Source: an uncultured Collinsella sp. (lineage in GTDB: Bacteria; Actinomycetota; Coriobacteriia; Coriobacteriales; Coriobacteriaceae). From it: a DNA stretch of 64,000 nucleotides. A model generated the notes under the pieces. The model saw only the letters and a program-made list of their open reading frames with translations. It was not told the DNA's origin and made no database searches. The stretch is from positions 62,001 to 126,000 of the forward strand of contig CATYSO010000004.1 of NCBI GenBank assembly GCA_958412345.1, given 5' to 3'. Numbering within the stretch: position 1 is the first letter of the stretch; the number at the start of each line of letters is the position of its first letter. Of the stretch, positions 17,938-27,315 are shown in pieces. The translations under genes were made by a program, and so were the position numbers.

Positions 17938-18873
17938 GTGAACATCCTGGTTTTGTTGCCCGTCAACGACCGTCATCGCGCAATTCTTGAGTCGAGCGCT
18001 CCGGGCGAGGACTTTATCTACACAAGCGCCGACGCCATCACGCGTGAGCAGGTCGCCAACGCCGACGTGATCTTGGGCAACATAGACCCTGCTCTGCTTA
18101 CCGCGTGCGAGCACCTCCAGCTGTTGCAACTGCAGACCGCGGGCTATGACGATTACTTGGCCGCCGGCACCGTGCCTGCTGACGCCAAGCTGTCTTGCTC
18201 GATCGGCGCCTACGGTCAGGCCGTAAGCGAGCACATGTTTGCCATGGTCCTTTCCATGATGAAGCGCCTGCCCGGTTATCACGACTTGCAGCGCGAGCAT
18301 CGCTGGGAGGACTTGGGCCCGGTCACCTCGCTCAAAAATGCCAACGTGCTGGTGCTGGGCGCGGGCGATATCGGTGGCCACTTTGCCACGCTCTGCCGCA
18401 GCATGGGCGCACACGTCCGCGGCATCAAGCGCCATCCGCTCGTCTACCCCATTGTGTTTGAGGACATGGACGGCATGGACGCCCTGCCCGAGCGCCTGGC
18501 CGAGGCTGACATCGTCGCATCCTTTATGCCCAGCACACCCGAGACCCGCGGCCTGGCGAACGCCGAGTTCTTCGCCGCGATGAAACCGGGCGCCTTCTTT
18601 GCCAACGGCGGCCGCGGCGATCTTGTGGTCGCCGACGACTTGGTTGCCGCTCTGGAATCGGGACATCTCGCCGCCGCCGCGGTCGACGTCACCGACCCCG
18701 AGCCGCTGCCCGCGACAAGCCCGTTGTGGGATGCGCCCAACATGCTCATCACGCCGCACGTCTCCGGCTGGTTCCACTTGGAGGCTACGCTCAACAATGT
18801 GGTCGACATTGCCGCGGAGAACCTGCGTCACTTACAGGCCGGCGAGACCCTGCGCTGCTGGATCGAACATTAG
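17938..18873 (+). CDS. D-isomer-specific 2-hydroxyacid dehydrogenase family protein
   Basis: A 311-residue NAD-dependent oxidoreductase. The nucleotide fold is seen as LVLGAGDIGGHFATLC. NGGRGDLVVADDL carries the catalytic Arg, and the catalytic His is in ITPHVSGW; the Glu position falls in DVTDPEPLP. The start is GTG with GGAGAGG upstream. It could be a lactate-type or glyoxylate-type reductase; the substrate cannot be read. It is followed by a hairpin terminator. Confidence 0.88.
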   Translation: MNILVLLPVNDRHRAILESSAPGEDFIYTSADAITREQVANADVILGNIDPALLTACEHLQLLQLQTAGYDDYLAAGTVPADAKLSCSIGAYGQAVSEHMFAMVLSMMKRLPGYHDLQREHRWEDLGPVTSLKNANVLVLGAGDIGGHFATLCRSMGAHVRGIKRHPLVYPIVFEDMDGMDALPERLAEADIVASFMPSTPETRGLANAEFFAAMKPGAFFANGGRGDLVVADDLVAALESGHLAAAAVDVTDPEPLPATSPLWDAPNMLITPHVSGWFHLEATLNNVVDIAAENLRHLQAGETLRCWIEH

Positions 18874-18950
18874 GGTTCCGCCGTTCTAACGAACGGCGTA
18901 ATGAGCCGACGCTGCGAGCACGCCGTTTGGCCAATCTGCCGTTCAATTTC

Positions 18951-18980
18951 AAAGGCGCGACCAGAAGGTCAGCGCCTTTT
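18951..18980 (+). terminator. Intrinsic terminator
   Basis: AAAGGCGC with inner GACC/GGTC and GCGCCTTTT, ending in a T-run. It terminates the hydroxyacid dehydrogenase gene. Confidence 0.8.
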
Positions 18981-19008
18981 CATTTCACGGCACCTTGGCG
19001 CAAACGGC

Positions 19009-19091
19009 GGGCTCTCGCTGACTTTTGTTCAACCTGCGGCGCTTTGCTAGCGCGGCCTTACCTGTGGGCTCTCGCTGACTTTTGTTCGACC
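19009..19091. repeat. Two direct 26-bp repeats, period 57
   Basis: Copies at 19009-19034 and 19066-19091 differ at one base (GGGCTCTCGCTGACTTTTGT followed by TCAACC or TCGACC). They lie just downstream of the PIN toxin gene on its strand. Confidence 0.8.
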
Positions 19092-19105
19092 AGAGGGGTC
19101 TAGCG

Positions 19106-19600
19106 CTATTTAAGCGTTGTTAGATAGTTTCTTGCGTTTTCGACGTTCATTGCTGCGACGGGCGCATGCGAACAGAGCTTGACATCGTTGGTGACCAGTA
19201 GATCCGCCTGAGCGCGTATCGCTGCCGCAATGATTAAATCGTCTTCGTAATCGCTATGGAGCTCACGCTGCCTGCTCGCCATCCATATGTCGCTCAGGTC
19301 ACAGGGCACTGGCGTGGCAAGCTGCGACAACACGCTAAGACAATCCCATGCAAGCGAAGTCGCTGCCATAGCGGCATCCTGGGAAAGCGAACCGTGCTCT
19401 CGCCGATACCATGCCTTATGTTCGCTTGAAATCAAATAGAACAGGTCTTTGGACGATGTCGCCGCATACAGCAAATCCACCTGCGCCGTGCATGCATCGC
19501 GTAAAAACTCAATCGCCACCGAACGACCACGTCGTGAGGGAATGAAGTAATCGAGCCACACGTTGGTGTCAACCAAGATGCGCTTTGGAGTCTCACTCAT
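19106..19600 (-). CDS. PIN-domain toxin
   Basis: A 164-residue PIN-fold RNase. The acidic residues are in ILVDTNVWLDYF at the N-terminus, then DYEDDLIIAAAI, and a C-terminal LLVTNDVKL. The domain is complete. It starts eight bases inside the end of the upstream antitoxin gene, the usual arrangement for type II toxin-antitoxin operons. It would cleave RNA when free of the antitoxin. Confidence 0.88.
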   Translation of the reverse strand: MSETPKRILVDTNVWLDYFIPSRRGRSVAIEFLRDACTAQVDLLYAATSSKDLFYLISSEHKAWYRREHGSLSQDAAMAATSLAWDCLSVLSQLATPVPCDLSDIWMASRQRELHSDYEDDLIIAAAIRAQADLLVTNDVKLCSHAPVAAMNVENARNYLTTLK

Positions 19601-19973
19601 AGAGCCAGCTCATTTCCTCGCCATAGCGATCCGCATAGGCATTCCGTTTGAGCTCTTCGTCGTCCGATGGCCGGGCCTTGACCATATCGATTCCCGACTC
19701 ACGGCAAGCGGTAGCGAACAGCTTCGACCCCTGATCTATGAGCTCGAGCTTACGTTTGGCGGCCTTTTCGTGCTCGCGCTGTTCCGCCCGGGCACGACTG
19801 GGCAGCAGGATATCCTCGAGCGCACCGGGGCGATCGGCCAGCGACGCCGCAAGCTGCCAGAGCGCTCGCACCGCTTGGCTCGGCGTCATACCGGCCCTGG
19901 AGAGAGCGGCGTCCCCGCTCCTTTTAAGATCGGCATCGAGACGTACGTTGATCTGAGCGGCTGTTGTGGTCAT
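19593..19973 (-). CDS. RelB/DinJ-like antitoxin
   Basis: A 126-residue protein. The N-terminal ribbon-helix-helix region (AAQINVRLDADLKRSGDAAL then GMTPSQAVRALWQLAA) is typical of RelB/DinJ antitoxins. A charged helical C-terminus probably wraps the toxin. GGAGGG precedes the ATG. It comes before and overlaps the PIN toxin, and probably autoregulates through the imperfect palindrome at 19997-20018. RelB-type antitoxin with PIN toxin is a mixed pairing, but such shuffling is known. Confidence 0.82.
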   Translation of the reverse strand: MTTTAAQINVRLDADLKRSGDAALSRAGMTPSQAVRALWQLAASLADRPGALEDILLPSRARAEQREHEKAAKRKLELIDQGSKLFATACRESGIDMVKARPSDDEELKRNAYADRYGEEMSWLYE

Positions 19974-19996
19974 GGCCCCTCCTTAATACTTCAAAA

Positions 19997-20018
19997 CTAT
20001 CATAAAACTCTATGGTAG
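19997..20018. promoter_or_regulatory. Candidate operator of the toxin-antitoxin operon
   Basis: CTATCATA and TATGGTAG, an imperfect inverted repeat (seven of eight), 24 bases upstream of the antitoxin start. The position fits autorepression. Confidence 0.4.
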
Positions 20019-20072
20019 ATACGTAAAGCATGTATAGCATTTACAAGCATTAGCCGTACTCTGTACACAAAA

Positions 20073-20103
20073 AGCCGCCGAGGCACACTGCACCTCGGCG
20101 GCT
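20073..20103. terminator. Hairpin terminator
   Basis: AGCCGCCGAGG, nine-base loop, CCTCGGCGGCT: a perfect 11-bp stem in the gap between the toxin-antitoxin promoter and the M18 peptidase end. A-rich on the left, so most likely works on the minus strand. Confidence 0.7.
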
Positions 20104-20150
20104 ACGCATCACCGATCTAGTTCGGTTTCACCCCTTGCATTCGCCCAGAT

Positions 20151-20191
20151 AAAACCTGCCAAAATGAACCTGTCCCTTTTTGGCAGGTTTT
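20151..20191. repeat. R-family hairpin (R4) used as terminator of the M18 gene
   Basis: AAAACCTGCCAAAA, TGAACCTGTCCC, then TTTTTGGCAGGTTTT. On the minus strand the peptidase stop codon TAA runs straight into the hairpin (TAAAACCTGCC), which ends in TTTTAT-like sequence. Confidence 0.85.
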
Positions 20192-21575
20192 AGAGCTCCA
20201 CGCTTTCGGCGCCGTTGATGGTCAGGTCGCGCTCGTAGAAGGCAGTGAGGGCGCGGATGGCGTACATCACGTCGCACACGCCGCCGGTCTCGTAGCTCGA
20301 GTGCATGGCAAGCTGCGGCAGGCCCACGTCCACGGCATGCATGCTCGCCTGCATATTGGACAGGTTACCGAGCGTGGAGCCACCGGCCGCATCGCTCTTG
20401 TTGGCGAAGGCCTGCGTGGGTACGTCGGCGTCATCGCAGATGGCTTGGAACACCGCGCGGCTAAAGGCATCGGTGCAGTAGTGCTGGTTAGCGGCTTCCT
20501 TGATGACGATGCCGCCGTTGAGCACCACCTGGTTGCGGGCATCACACTTCTCGGCATGGTTGGGGTGCACGGCATGCGCGTTGTCGCAGCTCACGAGCAT
20601 CGATGCCGCAAGTGCACGATGGTACGACTCGTCGTCAAAGCCCAGCGACCCGTTGATGCGGCGCAGCGCGTCGGCCAAGAACGTCGACATGGCGCCCTGC
20701 TTGGTCTCGGAGCCAACCTCCTCATTATCAAAGCAGCAGAAGACCGAAACGTCGTGCGCGTTCTCGGCACCCAAAAATGCCTGAAGCGAGGTGTAGGCGC
20801 AGGCCAGGTCGTCGAGCTTGGGCGTCGAGATAAACTCGTCGGCCCAGCCCCAAATGCGCGCATCCTGACGATTGACCAGGAACAGGTCGCGGCCCAAGAT
20901 CTGCTCGGGCTCAACGTCCAGCTCTTCGGCGATTAGGGCATCAAAGTCGCCCTGCTTAAGCTCGCCGGCGCTGATGAGCGGGCATAGGTCGACAGCTCGG
21001 TTGGGAGCAAAGCCCTCGTTGACGCCACGGTTCATATGGATGGCAAGGCTCGGGATGATGGCGACTTCGCGCTCGGTAGCGAGCAAGCGACTCTCAATAC
21101 GGTCGCCCTCGCGTACCAGCACGCGGCCCGCGAGCGCCAGCGGGCGATCGAACCAAGTGTAGTCGATCATACCGCCGTAGGCCTCGGTGTTCAGGCGCAG
21201 CGTCTCGCCCGCGCCGTCAAGCTCGGGCACGGCCTTGACCTTAAACGTCGGCGAATCGCTGTGCGACGCCGTGAGCTGAAAATGATAGTCGCCGGCAACG
21301 CCGTCCTCGCCCCACGTCGCGGCCAGGTCCTCGCCCACCTTAAAGGCAACAACGCTCGAGGTGTTACGCTGCGTGTAATAGCGACCGCCCGGTTCGATGT
21401 CCCACGCCGCATTCTCGGGCAGGTAGGTAAAGCCCGCCTCGTCGAGTTCGGCCATAATGGTCGCTGCCGTATGGAACATGCTGGGGCACGCCTCGATAAA
21501 GTCGATAAGGTCGTTGGCGGCCTCGATATCGTCGGCCGTCACATGCGCGCGCTCGGGCGCTTCCTGATCCGTCAT
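20190..21575 (-). CDS. M18 family aminopeptidase
   Basis: A 461-residue dinuclear-metal aminopeptidase (aspartyl-aminopeptidase type). Metal and catalytic motifs are TASHSDSPTF, KLDDLACAY, NEEVGSETKQGA, SCDNAHAVHPNH and the C-terminal LAMHSSYETGG. The N-terminus is taken at 21575 because AAAGGGGAG precedes that ATG; the 50 upstream codons look non-coding. It would remove N-terminal residues from peptides in the cytoplasm. It is monocistronic and ends in the R4 hairpin. Confidence 0.92.
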   Translation of the reverse strand: MTDQEAPERAHVTADDIEAANDLIDFIEACPSMFHTAATIMAELDEAGFTYLPENAAWDIEPGGRYYTQRNTSSVVAFKVGEDLAATWGEDGVAGDYHFQLTASHSDSPTFKVKAVPELDGAGETLRLNTEAYGGMIDYTWFDRPLALAGRVLVREGDRIESRLLATEREVAIIPSLAIHMNRGVNEGFAPNRAVDLCPLISAGELKQGDFDALIAEELDVEPEQILGRDLFLVNRQDARIWGWADEFISTPKLDDLACAYTSLQAFLGAENAHDVSVFCCFDNEEVGSETKQGAMSTFLADALRRINGSLGFDDESYHRALAASMLVSCDNAHAVHPNHAEKCDARNQVVLNGGIVIKEAANQHYCTDAFSRAVFQAICDDADVPTQAFANKSDAAGGSTLGNLSNMQASMHAVDVGLPQLAMHSSYETGGVCDVMYAIRALTAFYERDLTINGAESVEL

Positions 21576-21899
21576 GCTCTCCCCTTTCGCTGGGCTGATG
21601 GTCCCCTCCAGCATACCCCCAACTGACCGGCCTGTCCGACAAATCGAATGCCAAACAAAGCCAGACGCTCCAAACAGAAAAGTCGATGCTCTTGCGTTAC
21701 AGGCAAACGACAATTGAATTGACAAGTTAACCAGTGGTAATTTCTGGTATTTTTGTTTACTGCCTTTAACTTTTTGCGGTAAGCAACATGAGTTCTATGG
21801 CAGTTACCTATCATGTGCGACGCACATGACCACTGTCCATCCGGGTGCAACAGGAAAGGAGAGCAGCACCCAACGACCGATCGATAGAAAAGAGGTTCT
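21576..21899. other. Intergenic region between divergent M18 peptidase and Tp47-like protein
   Basis: A 324-base AT-richer stretch with no supported gene. TTGACA at 21719-21724 is a possible -35 box for the large surface protein, but the nearest -10-like TGGTAT is 20 bases away, so the promoter is uncertain. AACAGGAAAGGAG near 21850 is too far from the ATG at 21900 to be its ribosome site; AAAAGAGG at 21889 is nearer. Confidence 0.4.
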
Positions 21900-24800
21900 A
21901 TGCACAACGATAACGCTGTGCTGCGCAAGCTCAACACTGTGGGCAGCAATGCCTGCCGAGGCGCACTCATCGCCGCGATGACCGTCTCGATGATGCCTAC
22001 CAGCGCTTTTGCCGCAGCAGCAACAACGGAGACCGGCTCCGAAGCTACCAACAACGCGCCGATCTCCGCCACCAGTGAGGAAACGAAGTCCCTCAGCTCC
22101 GAGTATAGCCTGAGTGCCGTCTCTGACGACGCCGCATCCTCCTCGACCAGCTACGATTTGACTAAAATCGCAGATGGTACGTATGAGGGCACGGCCACGG
22201 CCGACTCGAAGGACCCGCTCAATAAAGCTGGCGACGAATGGAACGCAGCTGATGGAAAGTATGACGTCAACGTCAGCGTAACCGTCAAGTCTGGCAAAAT
22301 TGCCAAGGTCGAAGTCGCCGACTACAGTAGTTTGGGCGACGATGACTGGGACCGCATGGACAAGGCCGTTAACGGTTTTAGCAAAAAAGGCACGTCCTAT
22401 AAGGGCATCGTCGAGCAAATCGAGACTGCCGGCAACACTACCTCAATCGATGCTGTTTCGACCGCCACGATCTCGTCCAACGCCATCAAGGCTGCCGTCG
22501 ATAATGCCCTGCAAGCTGCCTATGACGAGCAGAATCCGTCGACCCCTGCGACCGACGAGTACACCTACGGTTACGCTGGCCTGACGTGGGCCGAGTATTG
22601 GGCTGGTGAAAACGTGCAGGCGGCAGGGTCCTCCGCTTCGTCGAGCGAGCTCGATTCCCGCAACGAGGCCGACAAGGGCGCTTTTGACGTGGTGACCCGT
22701 GCAACCTTTAACCACGGCCTGCATCGCGGCAGCTATCAGTGCACCGACGTGATCAAAACTGCCGAGGGCGTAAAAATTTACCCTTCGTATTATCCCGACA
22801 GCAAGTCCTTTGTTGATGTCGATGGCAACGTCTTTTCTATTGACAGCAAGGCTAAGACCGTGACGGCGGCCGACGGCACGGTGTACACCATGACGGGTCA
22901 CGAGGTCACGGGACTCAAGTACGTTCCCGTCAAAATCAAGACCAGCGACCTCGAGGCTTTTAAGGCGAGTCACAGCTTTGTCGCCAATGGCGAGACGCTC
23001 GCCGGCGGCTACGGCGAAAATAACCTCCAGGCTTACTCCGGCCTGGTTGCGGACGTCGATGCCAACACCAACGGCATTAAGACCGTGACCAACAACAACG
23101 GAACCTTCAACTTCTCGGCCGCCGCCACCGGCACCGACTCGGGCATCGAGGGCCAGGAGCTCAAGACCGCCACGGATATCAAGCCCACGGTCAAGGAAGC
23201 GAGCGGCTCCTACGGCGAGTTCCTGCGCGTAGACCTCAACGGCAACTATGGCGACCTGGGCGCCAATATGCAAAGCGTCACCTGGACCTATTACGGCGAC
23301 GACGCGACCTACACCAACGCCCTTGCCAGCTACGGCACCAAGTTCGCGGCCGACAACTGGATGCACAAGTCCATGGGCATTCAGCTGGGCCTCACTAAAT
23401 CCGAGCGCTGCCAGCTGCCCGAGGGCACCAACGGCACCGGCAACTGGAAGCTCACCGTCCACGCCTTGGGCTACAACGATTACACCTACACCTTCCAGGC
23501 GACCGATGACAACATCGTGGGCGCCAAGGAGCCAGTGACCGACGCCACCAAGGCCCAGCTGCAGGAGCTCTACGACAAGGCGACGTCCCTCGATAAGTCC
23601 AAGTACACCGAGGACTCCTGGACCGCCTCGTCCATCGAGACCGAAACTGCCGAGACCAAGGACCTGCTCGCCAAGAAAAACCTAGGCGAAGCCGAGGCCG
23701 CCGAGCAGATCACTCACCTGCAGGGCGCGCTCGACGCGCTCGTGAGCCTGTATCCCCAGGCCGGCGACTACGTGCTCATGAACATCCCCTACGCCGATTT
23801 CTATGCCGCCGAGAGCAACAACGCCGGTACCGACATCGTGACCTCGGCTACGCTGCAGAAGACGCGCTCCAGCTTGGCGAGCGGCTCCTACCACGTCAAT
23901 TCCGACGGTACGGATATCTCGGGCGCCACGTTTGCCGTCAAGGTGGGCGAAGGCGACATCGATTGGTCCAAGTTCACCCGCGTGACCGACAACAGCTCCG
24001 TTACGATCACCACCTCGATCAAGGGCAAGGAGTCCACGACAACCTACACGGGCAAGAACGCCCTGTTTGAGTCTGCGAGCTACTCTTACTACGTGCTGCC
24101 CGCCGGCGAGGTTCCGACCAATTACAAGGAGCTCACCTCCGATTCCGAGGGCAACCTGAGCTTTGGCGCTGTCGAGGGCAAGGAAACCACCGAACTTGCA
24201 AACGTCACCGCCGACTTTAAGACCTCCAGCAAGTACGGCGACTACGAGATTGACTTTAAGAACCTGCGCGAGCAGATGGTCGACGCCGACGGCAACCAGG
24301 CGACCGTATACGGTGCCGTGGTCAATGCCGCCGATGCGGACGGCACCACCGAGGGCTATGGCATGCGCACCGTCGAGAACATCTGGAAGGGCAAGGAGAT
24401 TGCCTGGAGCTGCGGCCTGGTCAACGAGTCTCACGGCAGCCCGTTGAGCTCGCGGCACTACAAGTCCATGATGGGCAAGACCATCAAGAGTGTGACGTTC
24501 TACACCTCTACGGGCACCTACACCGTTGCCATGAACCAGTACGTCCCCGTCAAGGATGCCGACGCCGCCATCAAGGCCAAGGACGCCTCGCTTGACGGTG
24601 CCAACGCCACCGTCAATGCCGATGTCACCTTGCCTGAAGGCTTTGACGCCGCCTACCAGATTGACGGTCAGGATGTCGAGCCGCTCGCCAGCAACGCGCG
24701 CAGCTCCGTGTCCGTCACGTTTGACGCCTCGGCTCTTAAGCCCGGCAGCCACACGCTGACCGCCATCGACAAGAGTGGCAAGTTCGCCGATATCAGCACG

Positions 24801-25727
24801 GGCTTTACAGCAACCAGCTCCAAGCTCGTCGCAAGCTTTGACGCGGCAAACCTTAAGCTCATCGCCGCCAACGATGCCACGGACGAGGATCTTGCCAACT
24901 ACCTCGCGAACATCTCCAAGGTCACTGTCAACGGTACCGAGTACAGCGCGCAGGGCCGCGGTGCGGTAAAGATCTTCAACGCCGACGGCTCGCTTAACCT
25001 GGCGGCCGCCAATCAGGATAAATCGCTGGTGTTCAATGCCAACGGCGACTACCAGATTGAGGTCGAGGCCACCGGCTACACCACCAACCTGCGCTTCACC
25101 TACACCAAGTCGGCCGACAAGACGGCACTCAACGCCGCAATTAAGGCCGCTGCCAAGTTGAGCAACGACCAGGGCACCTACACCGCCGCATCTTGGGCTG
25201 CGTTCCAGGACGCGCTGAGCGCTGCCCGGGGCGTTAACGAAAGCCCCGCGGCTTCCGACGACGAGGTTGCCAACGCCCTCTCGACGCTCCAGAACGCTCA
25301 GGCCGCGCTCGCCAAGGCCGCAACGACCGACCAGAAGACCGACCTTAAGGTCGAGATTGGCCGTGCCGATGCGCTGAACGAGTCCGACTACACCGCCGAC
25401 TCCTGGAAGGCATACCAGTCCGCGCTGGCTGCAGCCCAATCCGTGCTTTCGAAGGACGACGCCTCTGCCGCCGACGTCGAGGCGGCAACGACTGCACTCA
25501 AGGCCGCCCGCGAGGCGCTCGCCAAGCCCAGCCAGAGCTCCAAGGGCAACTCCATGAGCACCACGACGACGACCACCGATACCAAGAAGGCCAATGCATC
25601 CAAGAAGGACGCAAGCGGCCTCCCCGGCACCGGTGATACCCAGATCGCCACGGTCGGCATCTTCGCCGGTATCGGCGCCGCCATCGCGGCCGCCGGCGTC
25701 GCCATCCGCCGCCGCATGCAGCACTAG
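21900..25727 (+). CDS. Sortase-anchored FMN-bind / Tp47-like / FIVAR surface protein
   Basis: A 1275-residue cell-wall protein. It has a signal peptide (to about 40, ending SAFAAA). An FMN-bind domain (about 85-205) has its flavinylation-like motif as DAVSTATIS, with Thr where Gly is usual. A Treponema Tp47-like region (about 221-545) shows YGYAGLTWAEYWAGE, FDVVTRAT and YYGDDATYTNALASYGTK. A FIVAR module lies at about 551-616, and a second Tp47-like segment at about 620-1050 with VLMNIPYADFYAAE. Two more FIVAR modules lie at about 1075-1210. The C-terminus is LPGTG (1241-1245), a hydrophobic helix and RRRMQH, a sortase signal. It heads the flavin redox locus and may be its outermost part or an adhesin/cofactor binder. 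Confidence 0.85.
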   Translation: MHNDNAVLRKLNTVGSNACRGALIAAMTVSMMPTSAFAAAATTETGSEATNNAPISATSEETKSLSSEYSLSAVSDDAASSSTSYDLTKIADGTYEGTATADSKDPLNKAGDEWNAADGKYDVNVSVTVKSGKIAKVEVADYSSLGDDDWDRMDKAVNGFSKKGTSYKGIVEQIETAGNTTSIDAVSTATISSNAIKAAVDNALQAAYDEQNPSTPATDEYTYGYAGLTWAEYWAGENVQAAGSSASSSELDSRNEADKGAFDVVTRATFNHGLHRGSYQCTDVIKTAEGVKIYPSYYPDSKSFVDVDGNVFSIDSKAKTVTAADGTVYTMTGHEVTGLKYVPVKIKTSDLEAFKASHSFVANGETLAGGYGENNLQAYSGLVADVDANTNGIKTVTNNNGTFNFSAAATGTDSGIEGQELKTATDIKPTVKEASGSYGEFLRVDLNGNYGDLGANMQSVTWTYYGDDATYTNALASYGTKFAADNWMHKSMGIQLGLTKSERCQLPEGTNGTGNWKLTVHALGYNDYTYTFQATDDNIVGAKEPVTDATKAQLQELYDKATSLDKSKYTEDSWTASSIETETAETKDLLAKKNLGEAEAAEQITHLQGALDALVSLYPQAGDYVLMNIPYADFYAAESNNAGTDIVTSATLQKTRSSLASGSYHVNSDGTDISGATFAVKVGEGDIDWSKFTRVTDNSSVTITTSIKGKESTTTYTGKNALFESASYSYYVLPAGEVPTNYKELTSDSEGNLSFGAVEGKETTELANVTADFKTSSKYGDYEIDFKNLREQMVDADGNQATVYGAVVNAADADGTTEGYGMRTVENIWKGKEIAWSCGLVNESHGSPLSSRHYKSMMGKTIKSVTFYTSTGTYTVAMNQYVPVKDADAAIKAKDASLDGANATVNADVTLPEGFDAAYQIDGQDVEPLASNARSSVSVTFDASALKPGSHTLTAIDKSGKFADISTGFTATSSKLVASFDAANLKLIAANDATDEDLANYLANISKVTVNGTEYSAQGRGAVKIFNADGSLNLAAANQDKSLVFNANGDYQIEVEATGYTTNLRFTYTKSADKTALNAAIKAAAKLSNDQGTYTAASWAAFQDALSAARGVNESPAASDDEVANALSTLQNAQAALAKAATTDQKTDLKVEIGRADALNESDYTADSWKAYQSALAAAQSVLSKDDASAADVEAATTALKAAREALAKPSQSSKGNSMSTTTTTTDTKKANASKKDASGLPGTGDTQIATVGIFAGIGAAIAAAGVAIRRRMQH

Positions 25728-25763
25728 CGCCTAAAACGCGCGCCACGCGCTCGCAACGCAAGC

Positions 25764-25796
25764 GCCCGCAGCCCCAACCAGGGCTGCGGGCCTTTT
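25764..25796 (+). terminator. Intrinsic terminator
   Basis: GCCCGCAGCCC, six-base loop, GGGCTGCGGGC, then CTTTTCT. It ends the surface-protein transcript, so the downstream flavin genes may have their own promoter or depend on read-through. Confidence 0.85.
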
Positions 25797-25827
25797 CTCA
25801 TACTCGACCACGGGAGACCACCCACAA

Positions 25828-27315
25828 ATGGACAACTACCAACCCAAGCACTCAAAAGCCAAGGCGCTCGGCCACGGCCTCGCCACGGCAGGCTTCATCG
25901 TGCCCTCGATCGCCGTGGGCGCAACCGTGGCCCTCGTGGTGTCCCAGTACACCCCGCTCGTGGCCAAGACGGTCGCCGCCACGCCCGCGCAAGAGGCCGC
26001 AGGCGCCGACCTCAAGACCGTCGACACCTCCAACGTCCAGAAGGAGACGGCAACGCCGGCAACCGAATCGCTCGACCCCTCGGCCTATGGTATGGACGCC
26101 GCAAACCTCAAGGACGGCACCTATGAAGGCACAGGTACCGGCTTTAGGGGCAGTATCACCGTGCGCGTGACCATCGCGGGCGGCAAGATCGTGGCAATCG
26201 ACATAGTGTCGTCTGCAGACGACCCAGCCTACTTTGGGCGTGCCCGGGCGATCACCCAGTCGGTGATTAGCGCTCAGTCGACGTCGGTCGACACTATCTC
26301 GGGTGCCACGTATTCATCAAAAGGCCTGCTCATGGCCATCAAAAACGCACTGGTCAAGGCATCGGGCGGGCTTGCCGAGGCTGTTGCCCCCGCCCCTGCG
26401 GCCGGCGGCTCCTCCAATAAGCCCCACCACACCATCGACCCCTTCACGCCCGCCGGCGGCTACGCAGACGGCGTCTACACCGACTCCGCCTGGGGATACA
26501 GCGAGGACATGCCCGTCAGCGTGCGCGTGACCATCGCGAACGGCAAGATCGCCAACATAGAACTCGTGAACACGGGCGACACGCCCGAGTATTGGAGCCG
26601 CGCCTGGAACGCACTCCCCGGGCTCGTCATGCAAAAGCAAAGCGTCAATGTCGACACTGTGACAGGAGCCACGTATTCGAGCGAGGGCATCCTGGGCGCC
26701 ATCCAGGGCTGCCTTAAGCAGGCCGCAGCCGGCACAAAGGACCCCGAGCCCGCGCCCGGCCCCGCGCCCAACCCGGACCCCTCGCCCGACACGCCAGACG
26801 AGGTCCACTACGCCGACGGCGACTTTACAGGCTACGCCCTCTGCAAAAACGAGGAGGACGACGAAGCCTTCAGCCCCTACTACGTCAAGCTCACCGTCAC
26901 CGTTAAGGACGGCAAGGTTACCGGTATCCACGATATCGAGGGTGTAGGCGGCAAGCCTGACGAGAGCCTCTCCGACGCGCTTGATCCCTTTGACGAGGAT
27001 AACGAGCCCTACCTCGATAACGCCATCGACGGCCGCACCTTCCGCGGTACCGTCTACACCGGCATCCCCGAGCAGCTGCTCGCGGGCACCGAGGCTGGCA
27101 AGATCGACGTGGTGGCGCGCGCCACCTACTCCAGCCGCGCCATCGCCAACGCCTACACCGACGCCCTCGCGCGCTCGGCCGCGGCTTATAAGGACGCGAA
27201 CGACAGCAAAGGCGACAAGGCAGACGCTTCTGACAAGACAAACGCCCCCGATGAGCCTACGGCCAACCCGACCGCCGCAAACGGGGCCACCGAGGAGGCT
27301 GGCGCCCATGCGTAA
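25828..27315 (+). CDS. Extracytoplasmic protein with three FMN-bind domains
   Basis: A 495-residue protein. One N-terminal transmembrane/signal segment (about 20-45) comes before three FMN-bind (PF04205) domains separated by Pro/Ala/Gly linkers. ApbE target motifs are DTISGATYS (acceptor T161) and DTVTGATYS (T282). The third, DVVARATYS (T433), lacks the Gly and may not be flavinylated. It probably holds two or three covalent FMNs outside the membrane and relays electrons. It overlaps the next gene by eight bases. The C-terminal tail is rich in Asp, Lys and Ala. Confidence 0.88.
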   Translation: MDNYQPKHSKAKALGHGLATAGFIVPSIAVGATVALVVSQYTPLVAKTVAATPAQEAAGADLKTVDTSNVQKETATPATESLDPSAYGMDAANLKDGTYEGTGTGFRGSITVRVTIAGGKIVAIDIVSSADDPAYFGRARAITQSVISAQSTSVDTISGATYSSKGLLMAIKNALVKASGGLAEAVAPAPAAGGSSNKPHHTIDPFTPAGGYADGVYTDSAWGYSEDMPVSVRVTIANGKIANIELVNTGDTPEYWSRAWNALPGLVMQKQSVNVDTVTGATYSSEGILGAIQGCLKQAAAGTKDPEPAPGPAPNPDPSPDTPDEVHYADGDFTGYALCKNEEDDEAFSPYYVKLTVTVKDGKVTGIHDIEGVGGKPDESLSDALDPFDEDNEPYLDNAIDGRTFRGTVYTGIPEQLLAGTEAGKIDVVARATYSSRAIANAYTDALARSAAAYKDANDSKGDKADASDKTNAPDEPTANPTAANGATEEAGAHA

